This document shows positions 1 through 15,848 of a DNA stretch of 64,000 nt, piece after piece. Every line of letters begins with the position of its first letter. Positions within the stretch are counted from its first letter, which is position 1. This stretch comes from Azoarcus sp. Aa7 (GTDB lineage Bacteria > Pseudomonadota > Gammaproteobacteria > Burkholderiales > Rhodocyclaceae). The notes beneath the pieces are model-generated. The model ran no database searches, was not told the origin of the DNA, and worked only from the letters and a program-made list of their open reading frames with translations. The stretch is from assembly GCF_014822185.1 (NCBI RefSeq), contig NZ_QVLR01000047.1, forward strand, positions 1-64,000. The letters run 5' to 3'. The position numbers were made by a program, and so were the translations under genes.

Positions 1-32
1 GTGGTGAAGAGGGCTTCGATCTGGTTGCTCAT
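1..32 (-). CDS. Start of an unidentified coding sequence, possibly a transposase (partial)
   Basis: An ATG at 32-30 on the minus strand opens a frame that stays open for ten codons to the window edge (MSNQIEALFT). No clear Shine-Dalgarno sequence precedes it. If the surrounding sequence is an ISL3-like end, this would be the transposase start. Too little is visible to assign a function. Confidence 0.3.
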   Translation of the reverse strand, partial: MSNQIEALFT

Positions 33-126
33 GGGCGGAGGAAGGTTCAGCTCAGCAGCGCGGGGTTGTACCACCGATCGTCATGTTTGTTGAGAAGTCA
101 ATTTCCACGGGAAACGGCATAGAGCC
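1..126 (-). mobile_element. Possible terminal part of an ISL3-family insertion sequence (runs off the left edge)
   Basis: Read on the minus strand, the sequence from 126 inwards starts GGCTCTATGCCGTTTCCCGT, which resembles the GG-starting terminal inverted repeats of ISL3-family elements as I recall them. About 95 bp further in, an ATG at 32-30 opens a frame reading MSNQIEALFTT and leaving the window, similar in style to ISL3 transposase N-termini. Immediately outside the proposed end, at 127, recognisable ycaO coding sequence begins, so this looks like an insertion junction. The other end, the transposase body and any target duplication lie outside the window, so the family assignment is an inference. 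Confidence 0.45.
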
Positions 127-890
127 ACTTTTCCGGCCAGGGTGAAAACTCCAATATCGAGGAAGCCGCAGCGTTGTTCCGCATTCTCGAAGACATGGAC
201 AAAGAAGTGTACATGGCGGTGTATGACCAACTCGGCGCAACAGCCTGCCGCATCCTGGTTCCGGGTTATTCGGAAATTTATCCGGTAGAGGATCTGATCT
301 GGGATAACACCAACAAAGCGCTGTCGTTCCGCGCCGACATCTTGAACTTGCATCGCCTGGATGATGCCAGCCTGGTAGCGCTGCTTGAGCGTCTGGAAGA
401 CAGTGAGCTTGATGATTACACCGACATCATTACATTGATCGGCGTCGAGTTTGACGAAAATACGACCTGGGGTCAGCTAACGATTCTGGAGTTGAAGCTG
501 CTGATTCATCTCGCCTTGCAGCAATTTGAAGCGGCGAAGGAGCGGGTGGAAGCCTTCCTGCAATATAATGAAAACACGGTCGAGCGCGGATTGTTTTATC
601 AGGCCTTGAATGTGGTGCTAGAGGTGCTGCTGGACGACGACCTGGAACTGGACGATTACGAGGTCAATTTCCGCCGGATGTTTGGCAACCCGCGGATGGA
701 CGCGGTGATGGGGACAGTGGACGGCAGCGTGCGCTTCTTCGGCCTAACGCCAACGAGCATGAAACTGGAAGGGCTCGACAGGCACCAGCGCCTGATCGAT
801 AGCTACAAAAAACTGCACATGGCGCGGGCCAATGTGGCAGCTTTATCCAGTTGGGGTTACGAGTCAAGGCTGGATCAACGACAAGAGTGA
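127..890 (+). pseudogene. ycaO: C-terminal remnant of YcaO (RimO-associated beta-methylthiolation factor)
   Basis: From about 138 the frame reads GENSNIEEAALFRILEDMDK, very close to the segment of E. coli YcaO that precedes its C-terminal helical/TPR-like region. Homology continues to the stop at 888-890 (MFRxxEDMDKEVY, PGYSEIYPVEDL). E. coli YcaO is about 586 residues, and roughly 250 remain here. The N-terminal YcaO ATP-binding domain is missing, and an in-frame TAG at 120-122 closes the frame just upstream. The break coincides with a probable insertion-sequence end. A TTG at 174 could in principle start a 238-residue product, but it would lack the catalytic domain. YcaO assists RimO in methylthiolating ribosomal protein S12; this copy should be non-functional. 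Confidence 0.75.
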
Positions 891-1103
891 CCGGGTGGCT
901 CCCTACGCGCTTCGGCACCCGTTACGTACACGGCCAAGCTCCGCTGCGGCCTGGCCTGACCGGTCGGGTGCCGTCCTACGCTGATGACGCAGGCGGCCAT
1001 TGAGCCCCATCAGCGACTGCACGGCAGCTCAGCACAGCAGTTCTTCGTTCCGCTGGAGCTGAGCGGCCGTTACAGCCGAGCACCCGACGTCCGCGGGGTA
1101 GAT
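891..1103. other. Intergenic region with inverted repeats, no gene seen
   Basis: Between the ycaO remnant and the glmS terminator no convincing coding frame is visible. The region contains inverted 9-bp arms CGGCACCCG (913-921) and CGGGTGCCG (965-973), and a second weaker pair, GCTCAGC (1027-1033) and GCTGAGC (1058-1064). These could fold in RNA or DNA but match no element I recognise. Short overlapping frames on both strands here have no start signals and no recognisable motifs. Confidence 0.4.
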
Positions 1104-1130
1104 AAAAAAGCGCCCGGCAAGCCGGGCGCT
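1104..1130 (-). terminator. Rho-independent terminator of glmUS
   Basis: A perfect 9-bp stem, GCGCCCGGC/GCCGGGCGC (1110-1118 and 1121-1129) with an AA/TT loop, is followed on the minus strand by a run of six T (1104-1109). It lies about 66 bp beyond the glmS stop codon. Confidence 0.88.
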
Positions 1131-1195
1131 TTCGTTGAGAAATCGAGTTTTCAACTATATTTGTCAGGAACAATCACTTTATTGCTGCCAACCCC

Positions 1196-3022
1196 TCATT
1201 CCACCGTAACCGATTTCGCCAGGTTGCGCGGCTTGTCCACATCGGTCCCCTTCACCAGAGCCGCATGATAGGACAGCAATTGCAACGGCACGACGTGCAG
1301 CACCGGCGACAGCATGCCGTAGTGCTCGGGCATGTGCAGGATATGCACGCCTTCTGATTGCGGGATCTCGCTGCCGGCATCGGCGAACACATACAACTCG
1401 CCACCGCGCGCGCGCACTTCCTGCAGGTTCGATTTCAGTTTTTCCAGCAGCTCGTCGGCCGGGGCGACTGCGATTACCGGCATATCCTTGTCGACCAGCG
1501 CCAGCGGACCGTGCTTCAGCTCGCCGGCCGCATAGGCTTCGGCATGGATGTAGGAGATTTCCTTGAGTTTGAGCGCCCCTTCCATGGCGATCGGCCAATG
1601 CTGGCCGCGGCCGAGGAAAAGCGCGTGCTGCTTGCCGGCAAAGCGCTGCGCCCAGCGTTCGATCTCCGGCTCGAGATCGAGCACCTTCTGCACAGCGACC
1701 GGCAGGTGGCGCAGCGCCGTCAGGTAGCGCACCTCCTCCGCTTCGGGCAGGCGGCCGGCCAGCTTCGCGAGCGACAGGGTCAGCAACGCAAGTGCGGCCA
1801 GCTGCGTCGTGAAGGCCTTGGTGGAGGCGACGCCGATCTCGGGGCCCGCGCGCGTGATGAAGCGCAGCGCGGCCTCGCGCACGATCGCCGACTCGGGCAC
1901 ATTGCAGATCGCCAGGGTCCGCTCCATGCCCTGCGCCTTGGCGTGCTTGAGCGCTGCGAGCGTGTCGGCGGTCTCGCCCGACTGCGAGATCACGACCACC
2001 AGCGTGTCGGGGTTCGCGACCGACTCACGGTAACGGTATTCGCTCGCGATCTCGACGCTGCACGGCAGCTTCGAGATCGCCTCGATCCAGTAACGCGCGA
2101 CGAGACCGGCGTGGTAGCTCGTGCCGCACGCCAGCACCAGCACGCGCCCGACGCCGCCCAGGAGTTCCGGCGCGCGGGTGCCGAACAGCTGCGGCGTCAC
2201 CGAGCCGCCGCCGGCGATGATTTCGAGCGTGTTCGCGAGCGCCTGCGGCTGCTCGAAGATCTCCTTCTGCATGTAGTGGCGGTACTGGCCCAGTTCGACC
2301 GCGTCGGCGGACAGGCTGGACACATGCATTGCACGCTCGACGGGCGTGCCGTCGGGGCGCGCGATGCGGTAGCCGTCGAGGCGCAGTTCGGCGATGTCGC
2401 CGTCCTCGAGGTAGATCACCTTGCGCGTGACCTGCAGCAGCGCCGCCGTGTCGGAGGCCGCGTACATCCCGTCCTCGCCCACGCCCAGCAGCAGCGGCGC
2501 GCCGTGGCGCGAGACGATCGCGCGCGAGCGGTCGGTTTCGCTGATCACGCCGATCGCGTAGGCGCCGACGAGCTCGCTGGTAGCCTGCCGCACCGCCTCG
2601 AAGAGATCGGGCTGGTTCGCGAGCTTGCTGTGGATCAGGTGGGCGATCGCCTCGGTGTCGGTCTCCGAGACGAACTCGTAGCCCTGGGCCATCAGGCGTT
2701 GCTTGATCGCCTCGAAGTTTTCGATGATGCCGTTATGCACGACGGCCAGCCCCGCCGAAACGTGCGGGTGCGCGTTGCGCTCGGACGGCACGCCGTGCGT
2801 CGCCCAGCGCGTGTGCGCGATGCCGATGCCGGCATCGAGCTTCTGTTCGTCGGCGCGCGCCGCGAGCTCGGCCACACGGCCGGCCGCGCGCACGCGCTGC
2901 AGCCCGCCGTTGAGCACGGCAAGACCGGCGGAGTCGTAGCCGCGGTATTCGAGCTTGCGTAGTCCCTCGAGGAGGACGGGGACGACGTTCTTCGTCGCGA
3001 TGGCAGTGACGATGCCGCACAT
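1196..3022 (-). CDS. glmS: Glutamine--fructose-6-phosphate aminotransferase (isomerizing)
   Basis: Makes glucosamine-6-phosphate from fructose-6-phosphate and glutamine, the entry step to UDP-GlcNAc for peptidoglycan and LPS. The 608-residue product has the family's usual length. It starts MCGIV, so Cys2 becomes the N-terminal nucleophile of the class II glutaminase domain (about 1-215). Two SIS sugar-isomerase domains follow ([10 protein letters not shown]; later [14 protein letters not shown]), and it ends with the conserved LAKSVTVE tail. It lies 15 bp downstream of glmU in the same orientation, so the two consecutive pathway enzymes are very likely co-transcribed. A strong terminator follows. 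No glmS-type ribozyme is visible in the short gap. Confidence 0.97.
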   Translation of the reverse strand: MCGIVTAIATKNVVPVLLEGLRKLEYRGYDSAGLAVLNGGLQRVRAAGRVAELAARADEQKLDAGIGIAHTRWATHGVPSERNAHPHVSAGLAVVHNGIIENFEAIKQRLMAQGYEFVSETDTEAIAHLIHSKLANQPDLFEAVRQATSELVGAYAIGVISETDRSRAIVSRHGAPLLLGVGEDGMYAASDTAALLQVTRKVIYLEDGDIAELRLDGYRIARPDGTPVERAMHVSSLSADAVELGQYRHYMQKEIFEQPQALANTLEIIAGGGSVTPQLFGTRAPELLGGVGRVLVLACGTSYHAGLVARYWIEAISKLPCSVEIASEYRYRESVANPDTLVVVISQSGETADTLAALKHAKAQGMERTLAICNVPESAIVREAALRFITRAGPEIGVASTKAFTTQLAALALLTLSLAKLAGRLPEAEEVRYLTALRHLPVAVQKVLDLEPEIERWAQRFAGKQHALFLGRGQHWPIAMEGALKLKEISYIHAEAYAAGELKHGPLALVDKDMPVIAVAPADELLEKLKSNLQEVRARGGELYVFADAGSEIPQSEGVHILHMPEHYGMLSPVLHVVPLQLLSYHAALVKGTDVDKPRNLAKSVTVE

Positions 3023-3037
3023 GATGTTTTCTCCGGC

Positions 3038-4396
3038 TTACTTCTTCTTCACCGGCCGCTTCCAGCCGGCGATGGTGATCTGTTTGGCCCGCGACACGGT
3101 GAGCTGCTCCGGCGGGGCGTCCTTGGTCAGCGTCGTGCCCGCGCCCAGCGTCGCCCCGCGGCCGACGCGCACCGGCGCGACGAGCTGGGTGTCGGAGCCG
3201 ATGAACACGTCGTCCTCGATGATCGTGCGGAACTTGTTCGCACCGTCGTAGTTGCACGTGATCGTGCCCGCGCCGATGTTCACGCGCTGACCGACGTCCG
3301 CATCGCCGACATAGGCGAGGTGATTGGCCTTCGAATGGTCGGCGATCGCGCTGTTCTTGACCTCGACGAAGTTGCCCAGATGCACGTCATCGCCCAGCGT
3401 CGTGCCGGGGCGTGTGCGCGCGTACGGGCCGATCACGCATTCGCGCCCCATCACCGTGTCCTCGATGTGCGAGAAGGGTGCAATCCGCGTGCCCGCACCG
3501 ATGCGTGCGTTGCGGACCACGCAGTTCGCGCCGATGCGCACGTCGTCGCCGAGCTCCACGCGCCCCTCGAACACGCAGCCGACGTCGATCTCGACGTCAC
3601 GGCCACACTCCAGTTCGCCGCGCACGTCGATGCGCGCCGGGTCGAGCACCGTCACCCCCGCGTCCATGAGGCGCTGCGCGATGTTGCGCTGGTGGATGCG
3701 CTCCAGTTCGGCGAGCTGCGGCTTGCTGTTCACGCCCAGCGTCTCCCACACCGCGTCCGGCTGCACCGTGACGATCTCGACGCCCTCGGCGACCGCCAGA
3801 CCGATGATGTCGGTCAGGTAATACTCGCCCTGCGCATTATCGTTGCCGATGCGCCCGAGCCAGTCGCGCAGGCGTGCGACCGGCGCCACGAGGATGCCCG
3901 TATTGACTTCGCGCACGCGGCGCTGCTCGGCGCTGGCGTCCTTCTCCTCGACGATGCGCGTGACGCGACCGTCGGCGTCGCGCAGGATGCGCCCGTAGCC
4001 GGTGGGATTGTCGAGTTCCACGGTCAGCAGCGCGAGCTTGCCGCTGCCGGCGGCGGTCTGCAGGCGACGCAGTGTCGGCGCGCCGATCAGGGGGACGTCG
4101 CCGTACAGCACCAGCGCCATCTCGCCGTCGGTGAGCTCCGGCAGCGCCTGCTGCACCGCGTGCCCCGTGCCCAGCTGCGGCTCCTGCCGCGCCCAGCGCA
4201 GCGCTGCGTCCTGCAGGCGCTCGCGCACGACCTCGCCGCCATGACCATACACGACGCAGATGCGCGACGCGTCGAGGCTGCGGGCAGCCCCGATCACATG
4301 CGCCAGCATCGGCCGCCCGGCGATCGGCTGCAGCACCTTGGGCAATACCGAACGCATGCGCTTGCCCTGCCCGGCCGCGAGAATCACTACTTCCAT
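3038..4396 (-). CDS. glmU: Bifunctional UDP-GlcNAc pyrophosphorylase / glucosamine-1-phosphate N-acetyltransferase
   Basis: Catalyses the last two steps to UDP-GlcNAc. The N-terminal nucleotidyltransferase begins [14 protein letters not shown] with the G-x-G-x-R loop of uridylyltransferases. The C-terminal third has the hexapeptide left-handed beta-helix pattern of the acetyltransferase ([23 protein letters not shown]). I chose the ATG at 4396 (452 residues, the usual size) because the open frame upstream of it codes for unrelated, arginine-rich residues. It is the first gene of a glmU-glmS operon and is divergent from the MaoC-phosphotransacylase gene, with about 195 bp between them. Confidence 0.96.
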   Translation of the reverse strand: MEVVILAAGQGKRMRSVLPKVLQPIAGRPMLAHVIGAARSLDASRICVVYGHGGEVVRERLQDAALRWARQEPQLGTGHAVQQALPELTDGEMALVLYGDVPLIGAPTLRRLQTAAGSGKLALLTVELDNPTGYGRILRDADGRVTRIVEEKDASAEQRRVREVNTGILVAPVARLRDWLGRIGNDNAQGEYYLTDIIGLAVAEGVEIVTVQPDAVWETLGVNSKPQLAELERIHQRNIAQRLMDAGVTVLDPARIDVRGELECGRDVEIDVGCVFEGRVELGDDVRIGANCVVRNARIGAGTRIAPFSHIEDTVMGRECVIGPYARTRPGTTLGDDVHLGNFVEVKNSAIADHSKANHLAYVGDADVGQRVNIGAGTITCNYDGANKFRTIIEDDVFIGSDTQLVAPVRVGRGATLGAGTTLTKDAPPEQLTVSRAKQITIAGWKRPVKKK

Positions 4397-4590
4397 GAAA
4401 GCCTCGTCCCTGTTCGAACAGCGCGCGATTTTAACATGCACCCGACCCGCCCCCCGGCGCGGCACACAGCACTGTCGCACGGATGGAACACGGATGCGGC
4501 AGCGCAAACAGGTTTTTACAGCACAGCAGGCAAATCTCTGATAACGCGCCTAAAATACAGTTTTTGCATCGCAACGGAAACACACCGACC

Positions 4591-6003
4591 ATGGATCGCA
4601 ACGTCACCGACTTCATCCAGAACCGCATCTTCGACGAGATCCAGGTGGGCGACCGCGCCCAGCTCGTCCGCACCTTGCGGCCGGACGACATCCACCTCTT
4701 CGCCGTCATGTCCGGCGACGTGAACCCGACCCACGTCGATACCGAATTCGCCCGCTCCAGCCAGTTCCGCGAAGTCGTCGGCCACAGCATGTGGGGCAGC
4801 ACGCTGATCTCCACCATCCTCGGCACCGAATTCCCCGGCCCCGGCACCGTATACGTCTCTCAAGGGCTCAACTTCCACCGCCCGATCACGATCGGCGACA
4901 CGCTCACGATCACCGTCACCTGCCGCGAGAAGTTCGAGCACAACCATCACATCGTGTTCGACTGCCTCGCGCTCAACCAGGACGACCTGAAGGTCATCGA
5001 CGGCGTCGCCGAGGTGCAGGCACCGACCGAGAAGATCAAGCGCGCCCGCATTCACCTCCCAGAAGTCACGATCTCGGACCGCGAGCTGCGCTACGGCCAC
5101 CTGTTGTCGATCACGGCGGGCAAGGCGCCGATTCCGATCGCCGTCGTCCACCCCTGCGATGCCGAGTCGCTGCGCGGCCCGATCCAGGCCGCCCAGGCAG
5201 GCCTCGTCATTCCGGTGCTGGTCGGTCCGGAAACGAAGATTCGCGCCGTCGCCGAGCAGGAAGGCATCGACCTGCACGGCGTGCGCATCATCGACGTCGC
5301 GCACAGCCACGAGGCGGCCGAAACCGCTGTCACGCTGGCGCGCGAGGGCCAGGTCGAGGCACTGATGAAGGGCTCGCTGCACACCGACGAACTGATGAGC
5401 GCCGTCATCTCCAAGGCCGGCGGGCTGCGCACTTCCCGCCGCATCAGCCACGTGTTCATGGCCGACGTACCGACCTACCCGCACCCGCTGCTGATCACCG
5501 ACGCCGCGATCAACATCGAGCCCACCCTCGAGGACAAGGTCGACATCATCCAGAACGCGATCGACCTCGCCCACGTGATGGGCCTGCCCGAACCCAAGGT
5601 CGCGATCCTGTCCGCGGTCGAGACCGTCACGTCGAAGATCCGCTCGACCATCGACGCCGCCGCGCTGTGCAAGATGGCCGACCGCGGCCAGATCAAGGGC
5701 GGCCTCCTCGACGGCCCCCTCGCCTTCGACAACGCCGTATCGCTCGTCGCCGCCAAGACCAAGGGCATCCGCTCGCTGGTCGCCGGCAACGCCGACATCC
5801 TCGTCGTGCCGGACCTCGAGTCGGGCAACATGGTCGCCAAGCAGCTCGAATACCTGGCCAACGCGCTGATGGCCGGCGTGGTGCTCGGCGCGCGCGTGCC
5901 CATCGTGCTCACCAGCCGTGCCGACACCGCCGAAACGCGCGCCGCTTCGTGTGCGATCGCCCAGCTCATGGCGCACAAGAAGCGCGAGGCGCGTCTCGCA
6001 TGA
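4591..6003 (+). CDS. MaoC-like hydratase / phosphate acetyl- or butyryltransferase fusion
   Basis: A 470-residue fusion. Residues about 10-140 are a MaoC hot-dog domain with the R-hydratase signature (SGDVNPTHVD). Residues about 165-465 are a PTA/PTB acyl-phosphate transferase domain (MKGSLHTDELM). The C-terminal domain should convert an acyl-CoA plus phosphate to an acyl-phosphate and CoA; the hot-dog domain suggests hydration or binding of a short enoyl-CoA. Start is taken at the ATG at 4591, which begins the MaoC homology. The stop overlaps the acetate kinase start (ATGA), so the products are translationally coupled and probably form an acyl-CoA to acyl-phosphate to ATP route. Whether the acyl group is acetyl, propionyl or butyryl cannot be read from sequence. 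Confidence 0.9.
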   Translation: MDRNVTDFIQNRIFDEIQVGDRAQLVRTLRPDDIHLFAVMSGDVNPTHVDTEFARSSQFREVVGHSMWGSTLISTILGTEFPGPGTVYVSQGLNFHRPITIGDTLTITVTCREKFEHNHHIVFDCLALNQDDLKVIDGVAEVQAPTEKIKRARIHLPEVTISDRELRYGHLLSITAGKAPIPIAVVHPCDAESLRGPIQAAQAGLVIPVLVGPETKIRAVAEQEGIDLHGVRIIDVAHSHEAAETAVTLAREGQVEALMKGSLHTDELMSAVISKAGGLRTSRRISHVFMADVPTYPHPLLITDAAINIEPTLEDKVDIIQNAIDLAHVMGLPEPKVAILSAVETVTSKIRSTIDAAALCKMADRGQIKGGLLDGPLAFDNAVSLVAAKTKGIRSLVAGNADILVVPDLESGNMVAKQLEYLANALMAGVVLGARVPIVLTSRADTAETRAASCAIAQLMAHKKREARLA

Positions 6004-7184
6004 AGTCTGTCCTCGTCATCAACGCCGGTTCCAGCAGCCTCAAGTTCGCTCTTTTCCCGATCGAACCGGAACTCGCCCGCAACCCCGCCCTGTCCGGACA
6101 GATCGAAGGCATCGGCGCCACGCCGCAGCTGTCCGCCAAGGACGCCGACGGCAATCGCTATCAGGAATTGGTGCTGACCGGCGGCAGCCAGGGCGAACAG
6201 CACAAGGACGCGCTCAACCACCTGTTCCGCTGGCTCAGCGCCCACAATCCCGATCTCCACATCGTCGCGGCAGGACACCGCATCGTGCACGGCGGGGAGC
6301 TCCACAGCGCGCCGGTGGTGCTCAACGAATCGGTCCTGCGCGACCTGGAGGGCTTCATTCCGCTCGCCCCGCTACACCAGCCGCACAACCTGCGCGCGGT
6401 GCGCGCCGTCGCGACGCTGATCCCGGAGATTCCGCAGGTCGGCTGCTTCGACACCGCCTTCCACCGCACGCAATCCCCCCTGGCCCAGGCCTTCGCCCTG
6501 CCGCGGGCGATCAGCGCCGAGGGCGTCAAGCGCTACGGTTTCCACGGACTGTCCTACGACTACGTGGCGCGCCAGCTCCCCGACGTCATCGGCGAACGCG
6601 CCAACGGCGCAGTGCTGATCGCCCACCTGGGCAACGGCGCGTCGATGTGCGCGCTGCGCGAGGGCCGCAGCGTCGCCACGACGATGGGCTTCACCGCCGT
6701 CGAGGGCCTGATGATGGGCACGCGCACCGGCAGCCTCGACCCCGGCGTGCTGCTCTATCTGATGGAACAGAAGGGCATGAACGCCAAGACCCTGACCAAC
6801 CTGCTGTACAAGGAATCCGGCCTCCTCGGGGTCTCCGGCATCAGCCAGGACATGCGCACCCTGCTCGCATCCGATGCCCGCGAGGCACGCGAAGCGGTCG
6901 ATCTGTTCTGCTACCGCATCGCCCGCGAAATCGGCTCGCTCGCCGCCGCGGCCGGCGGTCTCGACGCCCTCGTGTTCACGGGCGGGATCGGCGAGCACGC
7001 CGCGCCGGTCCGCGCCCAAGTCGCGAAACTCTCCGCCTGGCTGGGCGTCGCCATCGACCCGGAAGCGAACGACGCGCACGCGCTGCGTATCGACGCCCCC
7101 GGCAGCCGCGTAGCCGTCGCGGTCGTGCCGACCAACGAGGAAGGCATGATTGCCCACTACACGCTGGAGCGTCTCGCGCACTGA
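6000..7184 (+). CDS. ackA: Acetate kinase (acetate/propionate/butyrate kinase family)
   Basis: Transfers phosphate between an acyl-phosphate and ADP, giving carboxylate and ATP. The 394-residue length is normal. Hallmarks are NAGSSSLKF near the N-terminus, HLGNGAS, the MGTRTGSLDPG motif and the C-terminal FTGGIGEHA nucleotide-binding motif. The ATG at 6000 overlaps the stop of the MaoC-phosphotransacylase fusion. The open frame extends far upstream of this ATG, but that part is a shadow of the preceding gene. A bidirectional terminator follows 18 bp after the stop. Confidence 0.95.
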   Translation: MKSVLVINAGSSSLKFALFPIEPELARNPALSGQIEGIGATPQLSAKDADGNRYQELVLTGGSQGEQHKDALNHLFRWLSAHNPDLHIVAAGHRIVHGGELHSAPVVLNESVLRDLEGFIPLAPLHQPHNLRAVRAVATLIPEIPQVGCFDTAFHRTQSPLAQAFALPRAISAEGVKRYGFHGLSYDYVARQLPDVIGERANGAVLIAHLGNGASMCALREGRSVATTMGFTAVEGLMMGTRTGSLDPGVLLYLMEQKGMNAKTLTNLLYKESGLLGVSGISQDMRTLLASDAREAREAVDLFCYRIAREIGSLAAAAGGLDALVFTGGIGEHAAPVRAQVAKLSAWLGVAIDPEANDAHALRIDAPGSRVAVAVVPTNEEGMIAHYTLERLAH

Positions 7185-7202
7185 TCGCCGGCAGGCGGCC
7201 AC

Positions 7203-7232
7203 AAAAAGGGCGACCCACGGGTCGCCCTTTTT
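7203..7232. terminator. Bidirectional terminator between ackA and gltD
   Basis: The 9-bp stem GGGCGACCC/GGGTCGCCC (7208-7216 and 7219-7227) is flanked by A5 on the left and T5 on the right, so it can end transcription of convergent ackA (plus) and gltD (minus). Confidence 0.88.
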
Positions 7233-7254
7233 CATTTCGTCCGCTGAAAACGAT

Positions 7255-8718
<1,464 letters not shown>

Positions 8719-8720
8719 TT

Positions 8721-13394
<4,674 letters not shown>

Positions 13395-13466
13395 CACGTT
13401 CTTCCTCGACACAACACGTTTGCCGGCCAAAACCGGCATTGATCGGGCGACGGCAGCGCCGCATGC

Positions 13467-13497
13467 AAATAACGCACCAAAATCGTGCAGGCGTCAA
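13467..13497 (-). promoter_or_regulatory. Possible sigma-70 promoter of gltBD
   Basis: On the minus strand, TTGACG (complement of 13492-13497) is followed after about 18 bp by GTTATT (13468-13473). The -35 is good, the -10 weak. It sits just past the dgt terminator hairpin and about 75 bp upstream of the gltB ATG. This is a motif match only. Confidence 0.3.
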
Positions 13498-13528
13498 AAA
13501 GAGCCGGGTGCGCGCGCACACCGGCTCC
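13496..13528 (-). terminator. Terminator downstream of dgt
   Basis: A GC-rich hairpin at 13501-13528 (arms GAGCCGG and CCGGCTC, extended by GTGCGC/GCGCAC pairing) is followed on the minus strand by T5 (13496-13500). It separates the pil-aro-dgt transcript from gltBD. Confidence 0.72.
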
Positions 13529-13643
13529 GTTCGGCCGGTGCTCGACGCACGGCCACTGCTTGGCTTTCAGGCGGACTTAGGAATATACCTCCGCGAAACC
13601 CGTGTTTCAAGAAATTTTTGCGTTGCGGTAAGCCTATGATGCT

Positions 13644-14768
13644 TCAATGAATTTCGCCAACCGCGAAGAGTCGGCGGTGCTCTTTCATGGCGTAGCGGTC
13701 AGTCATTCCGGCAATATAGTCGGCGATTGCACGCGGCGTGTCGGCACGCGCACGCATCTGGTATTGCGGCGGAAGAAGGCGGGGATCGCCCATGAACGCG
13801 CCGAAGAGGTCCTGGATGATGCGCCGCGCCTTATCCGTCATCCGCAGCACCTGGTAGTGCGCGTAGAGGTTCTGACGCAGGAACGCCTTCAGCTCGCGCA
13901 GACGCGGGGCGAGCTCCTCCGAATACGCGACCAATCGCCCGGCGTGACGCACATCGGCGAGCGACTGCACGCCAGTGCCGACGATGTTCGCCCGCGTCGT
14001 CGCGATGAGGTCAAGCGCCATCTCGTTGATCATGCGCCGGATCGTCTCGTGGATCAGCCGGCGCCCGCCGAGACCCGGCCAGCGGGCCTCCGCGTCTCGG
14101 CGCGCGTCCGCGAACACAGCGACCTCGTCGAGCTGCTCCAGGGTAATCAGCCCGGAACGCAGACCGTCATCGACATCGTGGTTGTTGTACGCGATCTCGT
14201 CGGCCAGATTGGTGAGCTGCGCCTCCAACGAGGGCTGATGACCGTCGAGGAAGCGCTGCCCCAGTTCGCCCAGCTCCTTGGCACGCTCGCGCGAGCAGTG
14301 CTTCAGGATCCCCTCGCGCGTCTCGTAACACAGATTCAGGCCGTCGAAGGCAGCGTAGTGCTCCTCGAGAAGATCGACGGTTCGCAGGGACTGGAGATTG
14401 TGCTCGAACCCGCAATACGCCTTCATGCAGGCGTTGAGGGCGTCCTGACCCGCATGCCCGAACGGGGTGTGCCCCAGATCATGGGCGAGCGCGACTGCCT
14501 CGACCAGATCCTCGTTGAGCTGCAGCGCCCGTGCCACGCTGCGCGAGATCTGCGCCACTTCGATGCTGTGCGTCAGGCGCGTGCGGAACAGGTCGCCCTC
14601 GTGATTGACGAAGACCTGCGTCTTGTATTCGAGCCGCCGGAACGAGTTCGAATGCACGATGCGGTCGCGGTCGCGCTGGAACTCGCTGCGTATGCCGGGC
14701 GAGGGCTCCGGATGAATCCGTCCACGCGAATTCGCCTCGGTGACCGCCCAGGGAGCGAGCGCCATCAT
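13644..14768 (-). CDS. dgt: Deoxyguanosinetriphosphate triphosphohydrolase-like protein
   Basis: An HD-superfamily dNTPase that removes triphosphate from deoxynucleotides. The 374-residue protein shows HSIEVAQIS, then the metal-binding [15 protein letters not shown] motif (HD pair) and FEHNLQSLR, as in the Dgt type 2 subfamily. The ATGATG at 14768 overlaps the aroB stop, so either of the first two Met codons may be used. The much longer upstream frame is a shadow of aroB. It is probably the last gene of the pilMNOPQ-aroK-aroB-dgt transcript, ended by the hairpin at 13496-13528. Confidence 0.92.
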   Translation of the reverse strand: MMALAPWAVTEANSRGRIHPEPSPGIRSEFQRDRDRIVHSNSFRRLEYKTQVFVNHEGDLFRTRLTHSIEVAQISRSVARALQLNEDLVEAVALAHDLGHTPFGHAGQDALNACMKAYCGFEHNLQSLRTVDLLEEHYAAFDGLNLCYETREGILKHCSRERAKELGELGQRFLDGHQPSLEAQLTNLADEIAYNNHDVDDGLRSGLITLEQLDEVAVFADARRDAEARWPGLGGRRLIHETIRRMINEMALDLIATTRANIVGTGVQSLADVRHAGRLVAYSEELAPRLRELKAFLRQNLYAHYQVLRMTDKARRIIQDLFGAFMGDPRLLPPQYQMRARADTPRAIADYIAGMTDRYAMKEHRRLFAVGEIH

Positions 14769-15847
14769 GCGCAACGCGCCTCGATGGCTGCGGCGATCGC
14801 CTCGTGCGTCGCATCGGCGTGGATGACGCCCCTGCCGATGCCGCGCAGCAGTATCAGCCGCAGCCGCCCGGCCTCCACCTTCTTGTCGTGCGCCATCAGC
14901 TCCAGATAGCGTGCCGCACCGAGCCGCGGGCCATGCACCGGCAGCCCGGCACGCCGGTGCAGCACCTCGATGCGCGCGACGTCGTCTGCGCCGATCCAGC
15001 CCAGGTGGGCCGACAGTTCCGCCGCCATCATCGTTCCCGCCGCCACGGCCTCGCCGTGCAGCCAAGCCCCGTAACCCATGCCGGTCTCGATCGCATGCCC
15101 GAAGGTATGGCCCAGATTCAGGAGTGCCCGCTCACCCTGCTCGGTTTCATCGGCGGCAACGACTTCCGCCTTGTTCGCACATGAACGCTCGATCGCAAAG
15201 GCCAGCGCTTCGGGCTCGCGCGCGATCAGGCGCTCGATGTTCACCTCCAGCCACTCGAAGAAATCGGGATCGCGAATCAGGCCGTACTTGATCACTTCCG
15301 CCAGGCCTGCTGCGAGTTCGTTCGCCGGCAGCGTATCCAGCGTTCCCGTGTCGGCCAGCACCAGCTTGGGCTGGTAGAACGCGCCGATCATGTTCTTGCC
15401 GAGCGGATGGTTGATCGCCGTCTTTCCGCCCACCGACGAGTCGACCTGCGACAGCAGCGTCGTCGGAATCTGGATGAACGGCACGCCGCGCTGGTAGGTC
15501 GCGGCCGCAAAACCGGTCATGTCGCCGATGACGCCGCCCCCCAAGGCAAGGAGGGTCGTCGAGCGCTCGCAGCGCTCCGCCAGCAGCATGTCGAAAATCA
15601 GGTTGAGGGTCGGCCAATCCTTGTGCGCCTCGCCATCGGGCAGCGTCACGGCATGCACCTGCACGCCGAGTTCGCGCAGCCCGCCCTGCAGCGGATCGAG
15701 GTAAAGCGGGCCGACGACCTCGTTGGTGACGATCGCAACGCGCGGCGTCCTGAGGAAAGGAAGGATCAGCGACGGATCGCCGATCAGGCCGCGGCCGATA
15801 TGGATCGGATAGCCGCGGTCGCCAAGTGCCACATTGAGGGTTCGCAT
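14765..15847 (-). CDS. aroB: 3-dehydroquinate synthase
   Basis: Second step of the shikimate pathway: NAD- and metal-dependent cyclisation of DAHP. The 360-residue length is normal. Visible hallmarks are [20 protein letters not shown] (NAD/substrate binding), the [19 protein letters not shown] segment with the active-site lysine, and metal-ligand histidines in [11 protein letters not shown]. The start lies 1 bp after the aroK stop and the end overlaps dgt, in a tight operon with aroK. Confidence 0.97.
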   Translation of the reverse strand: MRTLNVALGDRGYPIHIGRGLIGDPSLILPFLRTPRVAIVTNEVVGPLYLDPLQGGLRELGVQVHAVTLPDGEAHKDWPTLNLIFDMLLAERCERSTTLLALGGGVIGDMTGFAAATYQRGVPFIQIPTTLLSQVDSSVGGKTAINHPLGKNMIGAFYQPKLVLADTGTLDTLPANELAAGLAEVIKYGLIRDPDFFEWLEVNIERLIAREPEALAFAIERSCANKAEVVAADETEQGERALLNLGHTFGHAIETGMGYGAWLHGEAVAAGTMMAAELSAHLGWIGADDVARIEVLHRRAGLPVHGPRLGAARYLELMAHDKKVEAGRLRLILLRGIGRGVIHADATHEAIAAAIEARCA

Positions 15848-15848
15848 G

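Noticed and set aside
891-1195. Possible attC- or CRISPR-like structure in the inverted repeats left of glmS
   Set aside because: There is a single pair of 9-bp arms, no repeated spacers, no integron core sequences and no integrase or Cas gene nearby.
3023-3037. glmS ribozyme or riboswitch upstream of glmS
   Set aside because: The glmU-glmS gap is only 15 bp and holds no ribozyme core.
4791-5999. Upstream in-frame extension of the acetate kinase frame through the MaoC-phosphotransacylase gene
   Set aside because: The residues are Arg/Pro-rich shadow sequence; the kinase homology begins at the ATG at 6000, which overlaps the previous stop.
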